Positions 41,575 to 49,966 of a DNA stretch of 64,000 nt are shown one piece after another. The number at the start of each line of letters is the position of its first letter. Position 1 is the stretch's first letter. Source of the DNA: JABACD01 sp047639675 (GTDB lineage Bacteria; Planctomycetota; UBA1135; GCA-002686595); NCBI GenBank assembly GCA_047639675.1, contig JBLIOI010000008.1:4654-68653 (forward strand), written 5' to 3'. The translations under genes were made by a program, and so were the position numbers. Under the pieces are notes generated by a model. The model saw only the letters and a list, made by a program, of their open reading frames with translations. It had not been told where the DNA came from and searched no databases.

Positions 41575-43311
41575 ATGGCAATCGCTGCATCGACTCGAGT
41601 CCTCGTCGCTTCCTTCGGCTTCGCGCTCCTCACTACGGCCTGCGGAAGTGAAGCCACCAAGCAACCCAATGTGCTCTTGATCTCGCTCGACAGCACGCGC
41701 CGGGACATGCTTGGAGTCTACGGCTACCAAAGTCCCAATGCGCCGGGAGTGAGTAACACGCCCAACTTGGAGGCTTTCGCGGCTCAAGGCATCGTGATGG
41801 AAGAAGCCTACTCGACGACTTCCTGGACCCTCCCGTCGCACGTTTCGATGTTGCTGGGTGAACCGGAGTTGGTGCACGCAGTGGATCTGGATCATCAACG
41901 GCCCGATCCGGACCTGCCGCCGCTTGCTTCGCTATTGAAAGAAGCGGGCTATCGAACGGCAGGCTATTTCTCGGCTCCCTATTTGGAATCTCACTTTGGT
42001 TTCGCGCGGGGATTCGATCGCTATCAAGGCTGCTACGGCGAAGTGATGACATCGGCCAACGGCTTGGCGCGCCTCGCGCGTGACAGAGTTCAACTCGCCG
42101 AGAAGTCCGGCGACCCGGCTGCACTCGTGCAAGCCATCAAGGATGAAACAGCGGCAGACCAATCGATGCGCGCAGCTGTTCGGCGCACCTTGAGTTCTAG
42201 CCAGGTGACCGGCGCAGTCTTGGAGGAACTCGATCAAGCGGCGAATGGAGACCAGCCCTTCTTCGTTTTCGCGCACTTCTTCGATCCACACTACGACTAC
42301 GTAGCGCCGGCGCCCTACGACACACGCTTCGATCCGGACTACACGAGCTCTATCAGCTTTGACGACCTCCTGGGCAATCCCGCAATCAGCCTGCCCGACG
42401 AACGCACGCCCTTCCGGCGCAAGCAGGTCCTCTCGGAGCGCGACTTGGATCACGCGCGCGCGCTCTACGCGGGCGAGCTAGCTTGGACCGACTCGCAACT
42501 CGGATTGATCTTCGACAAGCTCGACGAGCTCGGGCTTACGGAAGACACCTTGGTCATCATCACCGCAGACCACGGCGACGAGTTCTTCGAGCACAAAAAC
42601 CTCGGACACCGTTCCACGCTATTCGAGGAACAGGTACAAGTTCCGATGATCCTGCGCTATCCAAGTCAGCTACCCAAGGGTGAACGTAGACGTGGACTCG
42701 TCTCGACAATCGATGTCGTGCCGACCGTACTCGAGCTGACTGGCGTTGAATCTCCCGAAGGTCTTTCCTCGTCTAGCTTCGCGGGTTTGGCGGAAGGCGA
42801 GGACGATGCAGAAGGGCGCTTTGTGTTGGGTCGCATCGTTCGTCACTCCTCAGGACGCATCCAATTGCCCGGAACGCTGGCCAGGGATGTGGCCGCAGTG
42901 CGAATGACTTTGCTTGAGACCTTCAGGCAAGGCTCCATCAAAGTCACACGCGAGCGCAATTGGGCGACGCTTCAGGAAGAGGTTCCAGAAGATGTACGCG
43001 CAGCATTTGAGACACAGTCAGCGGCAATTCGCTCTCAAGAACGTTTGACTTGGATCGATATAGAGCGCTTCCCGATGGAACGCCCCAAGCAACACTCTGA
43101 CAAGTTCGACGACCCTCGCGCGGCTCTGGCCCTGCTTCATTTTCAAGAATGTTACCGCGAGCTTCTTGCTCGCCGCGGCCAGGCTGGCGCGGTGGAGGCT
43201 GGCGCTCGTGATGCACAAATCTCCGCGCTTGAAGCCCTGGGTTACGCAGGAGTTGGCCTCGGGGCATCCGGCGACGAAGACAAGTTTGTCTTCCCTCCAC
43301 CGGGCGAGTGA
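41575..43311 (+). CDS. Sulfatase-family hydrolase, lipoprotein-like, with Thr nucleophile position
   Basis: 578 residues from the ATG at 41575; an open frame runs further up but lies inside the flavoprotein gene. Hydrophobic signal ending LLTTAC, a near-lipobox with Cys23. Superfamily core: metal Asp39 in LISLDSTRRD, Thr85 in WTLPSHVSML at the nucleophile position, ITADHGDEF for the distal metal site, and LGHRSTLFEEQVQVP downstream. Like the protein at 26160 it has Thr, not Cys/Ser, so formylglycine chemistry is excluded. The C-terminal ~100 residues are a helical extension. Substrate unknown. Confidence 0.86.
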   Translation: MAIAASTRVLVASFGFALLTTACGSEATKQPNVLLISLDSTRRDMLGVYGYQSPNAPGVSNTPNLEAFAAQGIVMEEAYSTTSWTLPSHVSMLLGEPELVHAVDLDHQRPDPDLPPLASLLKEAGYRTAGYFSAPYLESHFGFARGFDRYQGCYGEVMTSANGLARLARDRVQLAEKSGDPAALVQAIKDETAADQSMRAAVRRTLSSSQVTGAVLEELDQAANGDQPFFVFAHFFDPHYDYVAPAPYDTRFDPDYTSSISFDDLLGNPAISLPDERTPFRRKQVLSERDLDHARALYAGELAWTDSQLGLIFDKLDELGLTEDTLVIITADHGDEFFEHKNLGHRSTLFEEQVQVPMILRYPSQLPKGERRRGLVSTIDVVPTVLELTGVESPEGLSSSSFAGLAEGEDDAEGRFVLGRIVRHSSGRIQLPGTLARDVAAVRMTLLETFRQGSIKVTRERNWATLQEEVPEDVRAAFETQSAAIRSQERLTWIDIERFPMERPKQHSDKFDDPRAALALLHFQECYRELLARRGQAGAVEAGARDAQISALEALGYAGVGLGASGDEDKFVFPPPGE

Positions 43312-43459
43312 ACACCCTGCGGCCCTAAGCTCGCGTTTTCGCAGGAATGACATTTCGCGAACCCGTCCGGATTGCCGCGAGGAGTAGACTTTGAGCAACG
43401 CGCGTCTCAAACAGACGCACACTCATAGAGTCGCGGTTCTCCGCACAGTGCTCCCAACC

Positions 43460-44515
43460 ATGAAACAACAACTTCTCGTCGGTCTAGCCGGCGCAATCCT
43501 TGCCGCCAGTACGATGGCGCAAGACGGACCGACGCTGAAAGTCGGCGACGCAGCCCCAGCGCTCAACGTGGCGGAATGGGTCAAAGGCTCGCAGGTCAAC
43601 AGCTTCGAATCAGGCAGCGTATATCTTGTCGAGTTCTGGGCCACCTGGTGAGGCCCCTGCATCTCGAGCATGCCTCACCTCTCGCAGTTGCAGAGAGACA
43701 ATAAAGATTCCAAGTTCACCATCATCGCAGTCACAGCTGAAGATAAGTCCAACACCCTCGAGGCCGTCAAAGGCATGGTCGAGGACAAGGGCGACGGCAT
43801 GGACTACACCGTCGCTTGGGATAACGATAGGAACACCTACACGTCCTTCATGACGGCCGCAGAGCAGCGCGGAATCCCCGCCAGCTTCTTGATCGACAAG
43901 TCCGGCAAGATCGCCTGGATCGGACATCCGGCAAACGCCGACGTTCCGATCGCTGGAGTCATCGATGGGACCTGGGACAATGTCAAAGGCCCCGCGATGA
44001 TGAAAGCCATCAGAGAGGCCCGTGCGGCGATCTACCGCAGCGCCGCCACCGATCCCAAGGCTGCACTTGAGCTTCTGACGGCCTTCCGCAAGGACAACCC
44101 GACAGCCGCCAAGGGCCTTGAAGGCATCCACTTCACGATCCTCTCGAAGCTTCCCGATCACAAAGCGGAAACCGAGAAGCTCGGAGCCAGCATCATTGCT
44201 CAAGCCATCGACAAGGGAGACTCCAACGCACTCAATGGATTCGCTTGGAACCTAGTCGACCCTGAGGTCAAGACGGAGAACCGCTTCTTGGGCTTGGCGT
44301 TGAAAGCGGCTGAGCATGCCAACAAGCTCACCGAGAATAAGAGCCCGGCTGTCCTCGACACTTTGGCACGCGTCTACTTCTGGCAAGGCGAGCTTGATAA
44401 GGCCGTCAAGACTCAGACGATTGCTACAGACAACGCTGAAGGCAAGATGAAAGAGTCGCTGTCAAAGGCCCTCGACGAGTACAAGAAAGCTCTGAAGGAC
44501 AAGGAAGCTGCTTAG
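43460..44515 (+). CDS. Probable selenoprotein: secreted TlpA/thioredoxin-fold protein with in-frame UGA in W-U-G-P-C
   Basis: The frame from the ATG at 43460 is interrupted only by TGA at 43649-43651 (codon 64) and then continues, same frame, to 44515: 351 residues if the UGA is read as selenocysteine. The context is VEFWATW-(UGA)-GPC, exactly the thioredoxin WCGPC motif with the first Cys replaced. Other fold marks are intact on both sides: signal peptide 1-20, VGDAAPALN, cis-Pro in RGIPASFLID and GKIAWIGHP. Residues ~190-351 are a helical, TPR-like extension (LDTLARVYFWQGELDKAV). Downstream sequence shows no decay. Likely role: thiol/selenol redox enzyme outside the cytoplasm. Alternatives are a recent nonsense mutation of TGC/TGT or a sequencing error. 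No sel genes are in the window. Confidence 0.8.
43679..43697 (+). promoter_or_regulatory. Candidate bacterial SECIS hairpin
   Basis: A stem CUCUC-GC / GC-(A)-GAGAG with a four-base AGUU loop (43686-43689) follows the in-frame UGA. The loop G is 36 bases after the UGA, inside the 16-37 base window described for bacterial SECIS elements, and is the second loop base as those models ask. A second possible hairpin, UGAGGC (43649-43654) with GCCUCA (43672-43677) plus UGC/GCA, starts at the UGA itself and overlaps partly in space. Which one SelB would bind cannot be settled by eye. Confidence 0.5.
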
Positions 44516-44533
44516 GTAGCTCGAGATCACCAC

Positions 44534-44568
44534 GAAGGACGGCCCGGCAATTTGCCGGGCCGTCCTTC
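44534..44568 (+). terminator. Rho-independent terminator after the selenoprotein gene
   Basis: A long near-perfect palindrome (17-base arms around 44551; in practice ~14-15 paired bases with a small AATTT loop) is followed on the plus strand by ATTTTCG. It lies 18 bases after the stop at 44515 and overlaps the stop codon of the convergent gene, so it may serve both. Confidence 0.85.
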
Positions 44569-47218
44569 ATTTTCGATTCGGTGCCCAGATGCGCAAGTCG
44601 GCCCGGACCTTCTCGGCTTCGCCCTGGTCACCGTTCAGCGTGTGCAATTGAACGAGGGCTTCCAGAGCGCGCACATAGGCCAAGTCGCCGGGCCTTGTGA
44701 GGGCCAGCGCATCTTTCGCAGAAGTAAGGGCTAAAGCGCGCACTGCCGCGTCTCCTGCCTGGACTTCCGACCGAAGAGCAAGGGCGCTCTCCCCTAGAGC
44801 CTGTAAGCACTCGGCCGCAAGCAGCTTGACTTCCTCCGCACGCTGTCCGTTACGGCTTGCGATCTGCTCGAAGCCCTGTGCGGCGGCGCGCCAACGTCCA
44901 AGTCGCATCAAGATCGTGTTGTAGTCGACGTGCAAGCCCGGTGTACGCACCTGGCGTTCGATGGCAGCGCGCAGCGCTACCTCCGCCATCAACAAGTTGC
45001 GTTGGGCTTCCGCGGAGGAGAGCCGCTCAGTAACCGTGGTAGCTAGCAGCTTCTTGCCAATGGCTACGAGCCCTTGACGCGATGCGCCGTGCAAAGGTTG
45101 AGCCGAAAGAGCCGTTGTGAAGTGTTGCAGCGCGGCCCCGAAGTCCCCTTGTACACGAGCCAACTCACCACGTTCCGCGCTCACTAAGTAGTGCTTGGGA
45201 CTGGCAGCTTCCGCGCGCGCGATAGCTCGCGAAGCTTGTTCGTAGCGTCCTCGATCGCGCAGGAACTGAATCAAGTACAGGTGCGGGCCGAGTGAGGCGA
45301 CGTCGGAGCCAATCGCTTCCTCGAAGAGCGCTTCGGCGCTGGCGTCATCCCCTAGGCGCCCGTGGATGCGCGCCAATTCGACGCTCACTCGCACGCGCTG
45401 CATGCGCAGAGCGTCGTCATCAGGTATCGGAAGGGCGAGCACACGCTGGAAGTGCTGCTTAGCCGCGCTGTCGTTCTCGAGAGCTGACTCCAAGAGTCCT
45501 AGAGCCAAGAGATAGGCAAAGCGCATCGACTCAGGACGATCCCCCAGTTGCAACAACACACGCCGTGCGCGCTCGGCCTCGCCGCGCGCCAGGCAACTGT
45601 CCGCGAAAGCGGTGAGCGTATCCGGCGGCATGACGCTGAACTGGCCGGTTTCCAGAATTGCTTGGAACTCGCGCGATGCTGTGCTGGCGTCGCCGCGCTG
45701 CTGGGCGATGCGAGCGACCTCGTAGCGAGCTTCGATATAGGTAGGGTCGATGGCGACCGCACGTTCGTAAGCGGCAAGTGCCTTAGCAAGTTCCGCCTGA
45801 GCGGCTTGGCCTTCCCGCGCTCGCTCCATTTCGACGCTTCGCTCATAGGCCAGGACCCCCAAGTTGTACTGCGCGCGTACGGATCCCGGGTAGGCCTCGG
45901 TGGCCGCTTCGAATAAGCGATACTCTGATTCGTAGTCTCCGTTGCGGCTAGCCGTTCGCCAACTCGCAAGGATCGTAGTTAGAGCGATCAGCCCCCAGAC
46001 AAGCGGCTTCTTCTTGGAAGCATAGGTTTGCACGAGGGCCCCGAACGCCAGGCAAACGGCGAAAGAAACCAGGTATAGAACGCGCTCCCCAAGGTTCGTG
46101 CCGATGATGAAGGCCAAGTTCGAAACGGGAAAGAGAGTCCCGAAAAAGAACAGTGTGGCGGCCGCGAACATAAAGTAACGACGCGCGAGTAAAGCACCGA
46201 AGGCCCCCAAGAAGAGAGCAACAGCAAGTAGCGCCCAAGCAAGAGAACTACCCCCGACGAGACCTTCAGAAACTGGAATCGCACCGAAGGAGTAATCAAT
46301 TGTGAGCGTCGCAGGAAAAACGAGCAAGCCTATCTCGCGACCCAGTAAGTTCGCCGCGTCATCGACACGCTCCAGCGCCGACAGGTCGCGCAGCGGATTG
46401 GCGTGCAGGTGAATGTCATTCGAATCGGGAACCAAGGCGCCCAGCACACTGATGCGAACGAAGACGAACAGCGCTAGGACTGCGAAGTAACCCGCGTACA
46501 AATGCCAGCGCCGCAGAAGAGCCTTCAATGCCGCCTTGAAGCTATCCCCTTCTCGAAGCCGAGCGATGCCATCGAATAGAATCAGCACTGCGGGCAAGGT
46601 TGCCGACATCTCCTTGGCTAGCAAGCTGACGAAAAAGAGAGCGAGGGACACTGCGTACAAAAGCCAGCGTCCGAGGTTCTTGCGCGGCAAGACAAGGCTA
46701 TAAGCCAGCCATGCGCCGAAGAAGAATAACGCCGTGAGCAGATCCGCGCGCCCCGCAATGTAGGTCACGGCTTCCGTGTGAATCGGATGAGCGGCGAATA
46801 GCAAGCCGCCGGCTAAGGCGCCGATCCGCGAACACAGAATCCGACGCAGCAAGACAAGCACCGTCACAGAAGTGAACATGTGCAAAAGAATGTTAACCCA
46901 ACGAAAGCCAACAGGGTCATCACCGGAAGCCGCCCAGTTCCAAGCGTAACTCAGGATCGTCAGCGGCCGGTACAAGGTCGCCCGATCGCCGAGCGCCTCG
47001 TCATATCCATCCCAGTAGCCCGTGCTAAGAATCGTTCCGAGGTCGCCCTCATGAACAATTTCGTTGTCCTGGATCACGAGCAAGTCGTCAAAGACGAAGG
47101 GTGCGCTAATCGCGGGCAGGTAGAGCAAGAGCGCGATGGCGGCAACCAGCAGCATCTCTAACCAGCCGAAGAGTTGGCCGGAGGCTTGTTCATCAGTCGC
47201 GCTGTTCTCGGAAGACAT
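44567..47218 (-). CDS. TMTC-like membrane protein: GT-C fold plus TPR repeats
   Basis: 883 residues. The first ~420 hold about ten membrane helices, with an acidic pair in the first outer loop (PFVFDDLLVI) and the HPIHTEAVTYIAGRADLL block typical of the DUF1736/TMTC group. The second half is a long array of TPR-like helices (residues ~440-880; AYERAVAIDPTYIEARYEVA is a clear unit). Eukaryotic TMTC proteins are O-mannosyltransferases with the same layout (known); bacterial members are mostly untested. Proposed role: lipid-linked sugar transfer to exported proteins, with the TPR part outside binding acceptors (inference). ATG at 47218. Confidence 0.8.
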   Translation of the reverse strand: MSSENSATDEQASGQLFGWLEMLLVAAIALLLYLPAISAPFVFDDLLVIQDNEIVHEGDLGTILSTGYWDGYDEALGDRATLYRPLTILSYAWNWAASGDDPVGFRWVNILLHMFTSVTVLVLLRRILCSRIGALAGGLLFAAHPIHTEAVTYIAGRADLLTALFFFGAWLAYSLVLPRKNLGRWLLYAVSLALFFVSLLAKEMSATLPAVLILFDGIARLREGDSFKAALKALLRRWHLYAGYFAVLALFVFVRISVLGALVPDSNDIHLHANPLRDLSALERVDDAANLLGREIGLLVFPATLTIDYSFGAIPVSEGLVGGSSLAWALLAVALFLGAFGALLARRYFMFAAATLFFFGTLFPVSNLAFIIGTNLGERVLYLVSFAVCLAFGALVQTYASKKKPLVWGLIALTTILASWRTASRNGDYESEYRLFEAATEAYPGSVRAQYNLGVLAYERSVEMERAREGQAAQAELAKALAAYERAVAIDPTYIEARYEVARIAQQRGDASTASREFQAILETGQFSVMPPDTLTAFADSCLARGEAERARRVLLQLGDRPESMRFAYLLALGLLESALENDSAAKQHFQRVLALPIPDDDALRMQRVRVSVELARIHGRLGDDASAEALFEEAIGSDVASLGPHLYLIQFLRDRGRYEQASRAIARAEAASPKHYLVSAERGELARVQGDFGAALQHFTTALSAQPLHGASRQGLVAIGKKLLATTVTERLSSAEAQRNLLMAEVALRAAIERQVRTPGLHVDYNTILMRLGRWRAAAQGFEQIASRNGQRAEEVKLLAAECLQALGESALALRSEVQAGDAAVRALALTSAKDALALTRPGDLAYVRALEALVQLHTLNGDQGEAEKVRADLRIWAPNRK

Positions 47219-47255
47219 GTGCAGAGCTTAACCTCGCAGCAGGCTGCCTATCGAG

Positions 47256-49259
47256 TCACATGCCATCGATTTCGAGATCACCGCAAGGAATCGTGACTTC
47301 GTGAAAGCTCTTGCCGGCAATGAGCTGGTACTCACCGGCTTCCAGCTCCTCCCACACGGCGAAGCCTTGCGTATCGAGGCTCGCAGATCTCATCGGCCCC
47401 TCGCGATCCAGCGGGCTCAAAGAGAGGACACGGCCTTGTTCGCCCCTTGCGCAATGCACCCGCAGTGCATAGAGGCGCGGGATATCGAGCTGCACATGAT
47501 TCTCGCCGGGAAGGACTTCGAGTTCAGCCTGATTCACTCGGACGGGAAAAGTCCACTTCTTCTCTTTGAGGTTCGGAGTGGACATCAGGCTCACCTGGTA
47601 ACGCCCTGGAGTGATCCCGGAGATCTTCAGCGTTCCGCCTGGCCCAATCTTCAGACCGTTCCCCGGATTGAGACCCTGCGCCGTCGACGGATCTTCCAAA
47701 TTCGTCATTTGAATTCGCAAACGCCCCTCGCGACCACTTCCATCGTATCCAAGAATCGTGACCTTCAAGGACCCCGGAGTTGAGAAGGTGAACTGCACTT
47801 CCCGCTGCCTCTTGCCCAGCTTGACAGTCTGCTGGCCATACAACGGATGAGTGGCCTCGAGGTTCAGCGTGACGCTCGTCTTCTTGCCATCAAAGTAGGC
47901 CGCCTCGTCCGCCATCGCGAGGAGCAGCAGGTACTTGCCCTGGCCCTCGAAGAGCGAGTCAAGGTGCCCATTCGACGCGGACATGCCGCGCTTGACCTCC
48001 ATCGTGAACCTCACGCCGCTTAGCCCGCGGCCATTTGGCCCAGTTGCGGAAATATGTATGGCTCGGGAACGATCCACCGGCGGAAGATCGAGATCACATT
48101 GAACAATCCCTCCAGTTCCTGAGAGTTCAATGATCTCGTGACGAGTGATGGCCGAGTACCAACCACGCGAAACTCCGACCACGTAACGTCCCGGCTCCAA
48201 GTCAAGAAATGAGTACTCTGCCCCCGGCTCGATGCGGCGCGCCGTAACCGAGTACAAGACGGCATTCAAGTCCAACTCCTGCTGTGGGCCCATGGGAAGC
48301 AGTTTCACGTGCAGTAAGTCCCCGGCAGGATCGCCCTTGGCGAGACGCGCTGTACCGCGAATCCCAAGGCGACCGCGCAGGTGCAAGTTGATCGTTGGAA
48401 CGGAGTCGCGCCATTCAAAGTGCACGGTCGCCGTTTCCGAGGCAAGCTTCGCCAGTCCATCTGAAGCATCAACAGTCGAGTAGGCGGTGAGCTCGTAGAC
48501 TCCAGGAAGTAGACGAAGAACGGGTGTGTTCTTTGACCAAGCGATCAGGTTCTCCGGACGCTCGCCGCCCATGAAGAACTCCCCTGGACGGATCGGAACC
48601 AGGGTGTTGATAAGCGCCGACTCGATCTCTGAGCCGTCCGGAGCGAATACATGCAACGGTACTTCGAGAACAGCTCGGGCGATGAACTCGACGTCGCTTC
48701 CGTTCCTTATCGACTTCGTGATTGACGTGGCGATGATTTCATAGCCCGTAAGATTGGCAGCCAGGTCCCAGCGCACGTCTGGAAGGTGATCGAAGAGGAA
48801 TGTTCCGTCACCGGCGCTGCGCATATCTCGACTCTGATCATGAACTTCATGAAAGCGCTCAGCAGCGCTTCGCAGGACTTCGTCAAGGGACTCCGTTCCT
48901 GGAGTTGGCTGAGCCAACCCTGAATATGCAACTCCGTGAAGTTGCAGTAGGACTCCTGGCAAAGCCTGACCGGACTCATCGAACACTCGTCCGCGGATCG
49001 TTCCCGTGCCTTCTACAATCGCCACAGCCGCGATGTCGGGTGTTTTCTGGCGTCGATCGACTTGCGATTTGAACGGAAGAGAGTTCGCACTCGCCGCATC
49101 TGATCGTGCGAGCGCTTGCGTTGTGGCGGATGCCGGAGCGACTAAGGCCAAGTCCTCCTCCGTACGCTCCTCCGAACCCGCAGCTAGAAAACCCAACGCG
49201 ACTCCAATGGCTGCTCCTAGCAGCAGCCCGATAACAAAACGGCCGTTGGTTGACTCCAT
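47256..49259 (-). CDS. Membrane-anchored protein with carboxypeptidase-regulatory-like repeats
   Basis: 667 residues. N-terminal membrane helix (about 8-27, VIGLLLGAAIGVALGFLAA), a Ser/Ala-rich linker, then a first clear unit GTIRGRVFDESGQALPGVLL near residue 85 and several more beta units (YSFLDLEPGRYVVGVSRG; GTLKISGITPGRYQVSLMS; LEAGEYQLIAGKS). This is the CarboxypepD_reg / Cna-B-like fold used as spacers in surface proteins. No catalytic domain recognised. It is 37 bases upstream of the TMTC-like gene on the same strand, so it could be co-expressed with, or a glycosylation target of, that protein (inference). Confidence 0.75.
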   Translation of the reverse strand: MESTNGRFVIGLLLGAAIGVALGFLAAGSEERTEEDLALVAPASATTQALARSDAASANSLPFKSQVDRRQKTPDIAAVAIVEGTGTIRGRVFDESGQALPGVLLQLHGVAYSGLAQPTPGTESLDEVLRSAAERFHEVHDQSRDMRSAGDGTFLFDHLPDVRWDLAANLTGYEIIATSITKSIRNGSDVEFIARAVLEVPLHVFAPDGSEIESALINTLVPIRPGEFFMGGERPENLIAWSKNTPVLRLLPGVYELTAYSTVDASDGLAKLASETATVHFEWRDSVPTINLHLRGRLGIRGTARLAKGDPAGDLLHVKLLPMGPQQELDLNAVLYSVTARRIEPGAEYSFLDLEPGRYVVGVSRGWYSAITRHEIIELSGTGGIVQCDLDLPPVDRSRAIHISATGPNGRGLSGVRFTMEVKRGMSASNGHLDSLFEGQGKYLLLLAMADEAAYFDGKKTSVTLNLEATHPLYGQQTVKLGKRQREVQFTFSTPGSLKVTILGYDGSGREGRLRIQMTNLEDPSTAQGLNPGNGLKIGPGGTLKISGITPGRYQVSLMSTPNLKEKKWTFPVRVNQAELEVLPGENHVQLDIPRLYALRVHCARGEQGRVLSLSPLDREGPMRSASLDTQGFAVWEELEAGEYQLIAGKSFHEVTIPCGDLEIDGM

Positions 49260-49381
49260 GAAGCGTGGTCCGAAACGGTGAGAATAAGAGCACAGTGGTC
49301 TGCGAAAGAGATTACCGCAAACCGCCCGGAGAGAGAACGGAAACGCTCCTTTGAAGAGGGCCTTGACGAATCGCCCTCAAA

Positions 49382-49504
49382 ATGTCATCTGTTGGCGACA
49401 TGTCCGGAAAGGCCCAGATCGACTCCATCTTCAAAGCCCTTGCTGACCCCAGTCGGCGAGCGATTCTGGATAGGTTGTCCAAGAAACCCGAACGACGACA
49501 ATGA
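49382..49504 (+). pseudogene. Truncated ArsR-type regulator remnant
   Basis: Forty codons, with starts at 49382 or 49400. The piece DSIFKALADPSRRAILDRLSKKP is the unmistakable first helix pair of ArsR-family winged-helix repressors, but it stops at TGA (49502-49504) before the recognition helix. None of the usual continuation was found in any frame. The stop overlaps the ATG of the SRPBCC gene (ATGA). ArsR-SRPBCC gene pairs are common, so this looks like an internal deletion that left the N-terminus. A regulator of 40 residues could not bind DNA in the normal way. Confidence 0.65.
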
Positions 49505-49959
49505 CAAGCACAAGCCCCGCAACCATCCTTCAGTATGAGTTCGAACTCACGATCAAGGCCCCCACCGCCAAGGTCTGGCAAGCTCTCACCGAAGAGACCA
49601 ATGCTTGGTGGCTGCCGGACTTCCACATGGTCGCTGCAGGCTCCACGGTTACGCTCGACGCGCGCGCCGGTGGACCGCTAGTTGAGCAAATGGAGAACGG
49701 CTGTTCTTTGCTCTGCTACACCGTCACTATGTGTGTGCCCGAGAGTTCGTTGCACCTCGTCGGACACATGGCCCCGCAATGGGGCGGTCCCGCAACAACG
49801 ATGTTGGAGCTCGCGCTCAGTGAATGTGACGCCGGCACCAAGTTCATCGTGCGCGATGCAATCTACGGGAACGCAAAAGAGAAAGTGGCAAGTAGTTTGG
49901 AAAGCGGCTGGCGACAGCTATTTGGCCAAGGACTTGGCGCCCACGTCGAAGAAAACTAA
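49501..49959 (+). CDS. SRPBCC / AHSA1-domain protein
   Basis: 152 residues with the START-like hydrophobic-pocket fold: FELTIKAPTAKVWQALTEETNAWWLP opens it (shown in two pieces here: FELTIKAPTAKVW, then TEETNAWWLP), and the C-terminal helix ends SGWRQLFGQGLGAHVEE. Cytoplasmic, no signal. Usually paired with an ArsR regulator, of which only a fragment remains upstream with a four-base overlap. Convergent with the HEAT-repeat gene, seven bases apart. Ligand unknown. Confidence 0.85.
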   Translation: MTSTSPATILQYEFELTIKAPTAKVWQALTEETNAWWLPDFHMVAAGSTVTLDARAGGPLVEQMENGCSLLCYTVTMCVPESSLHLVGHMAPQWGGPATTMLELALSECDAGTKFIVRDAIYGNAKEKVASSLESGWRQLFGQGLGAHVEEN

Positions 49960-49966
49960 GTCGCAG

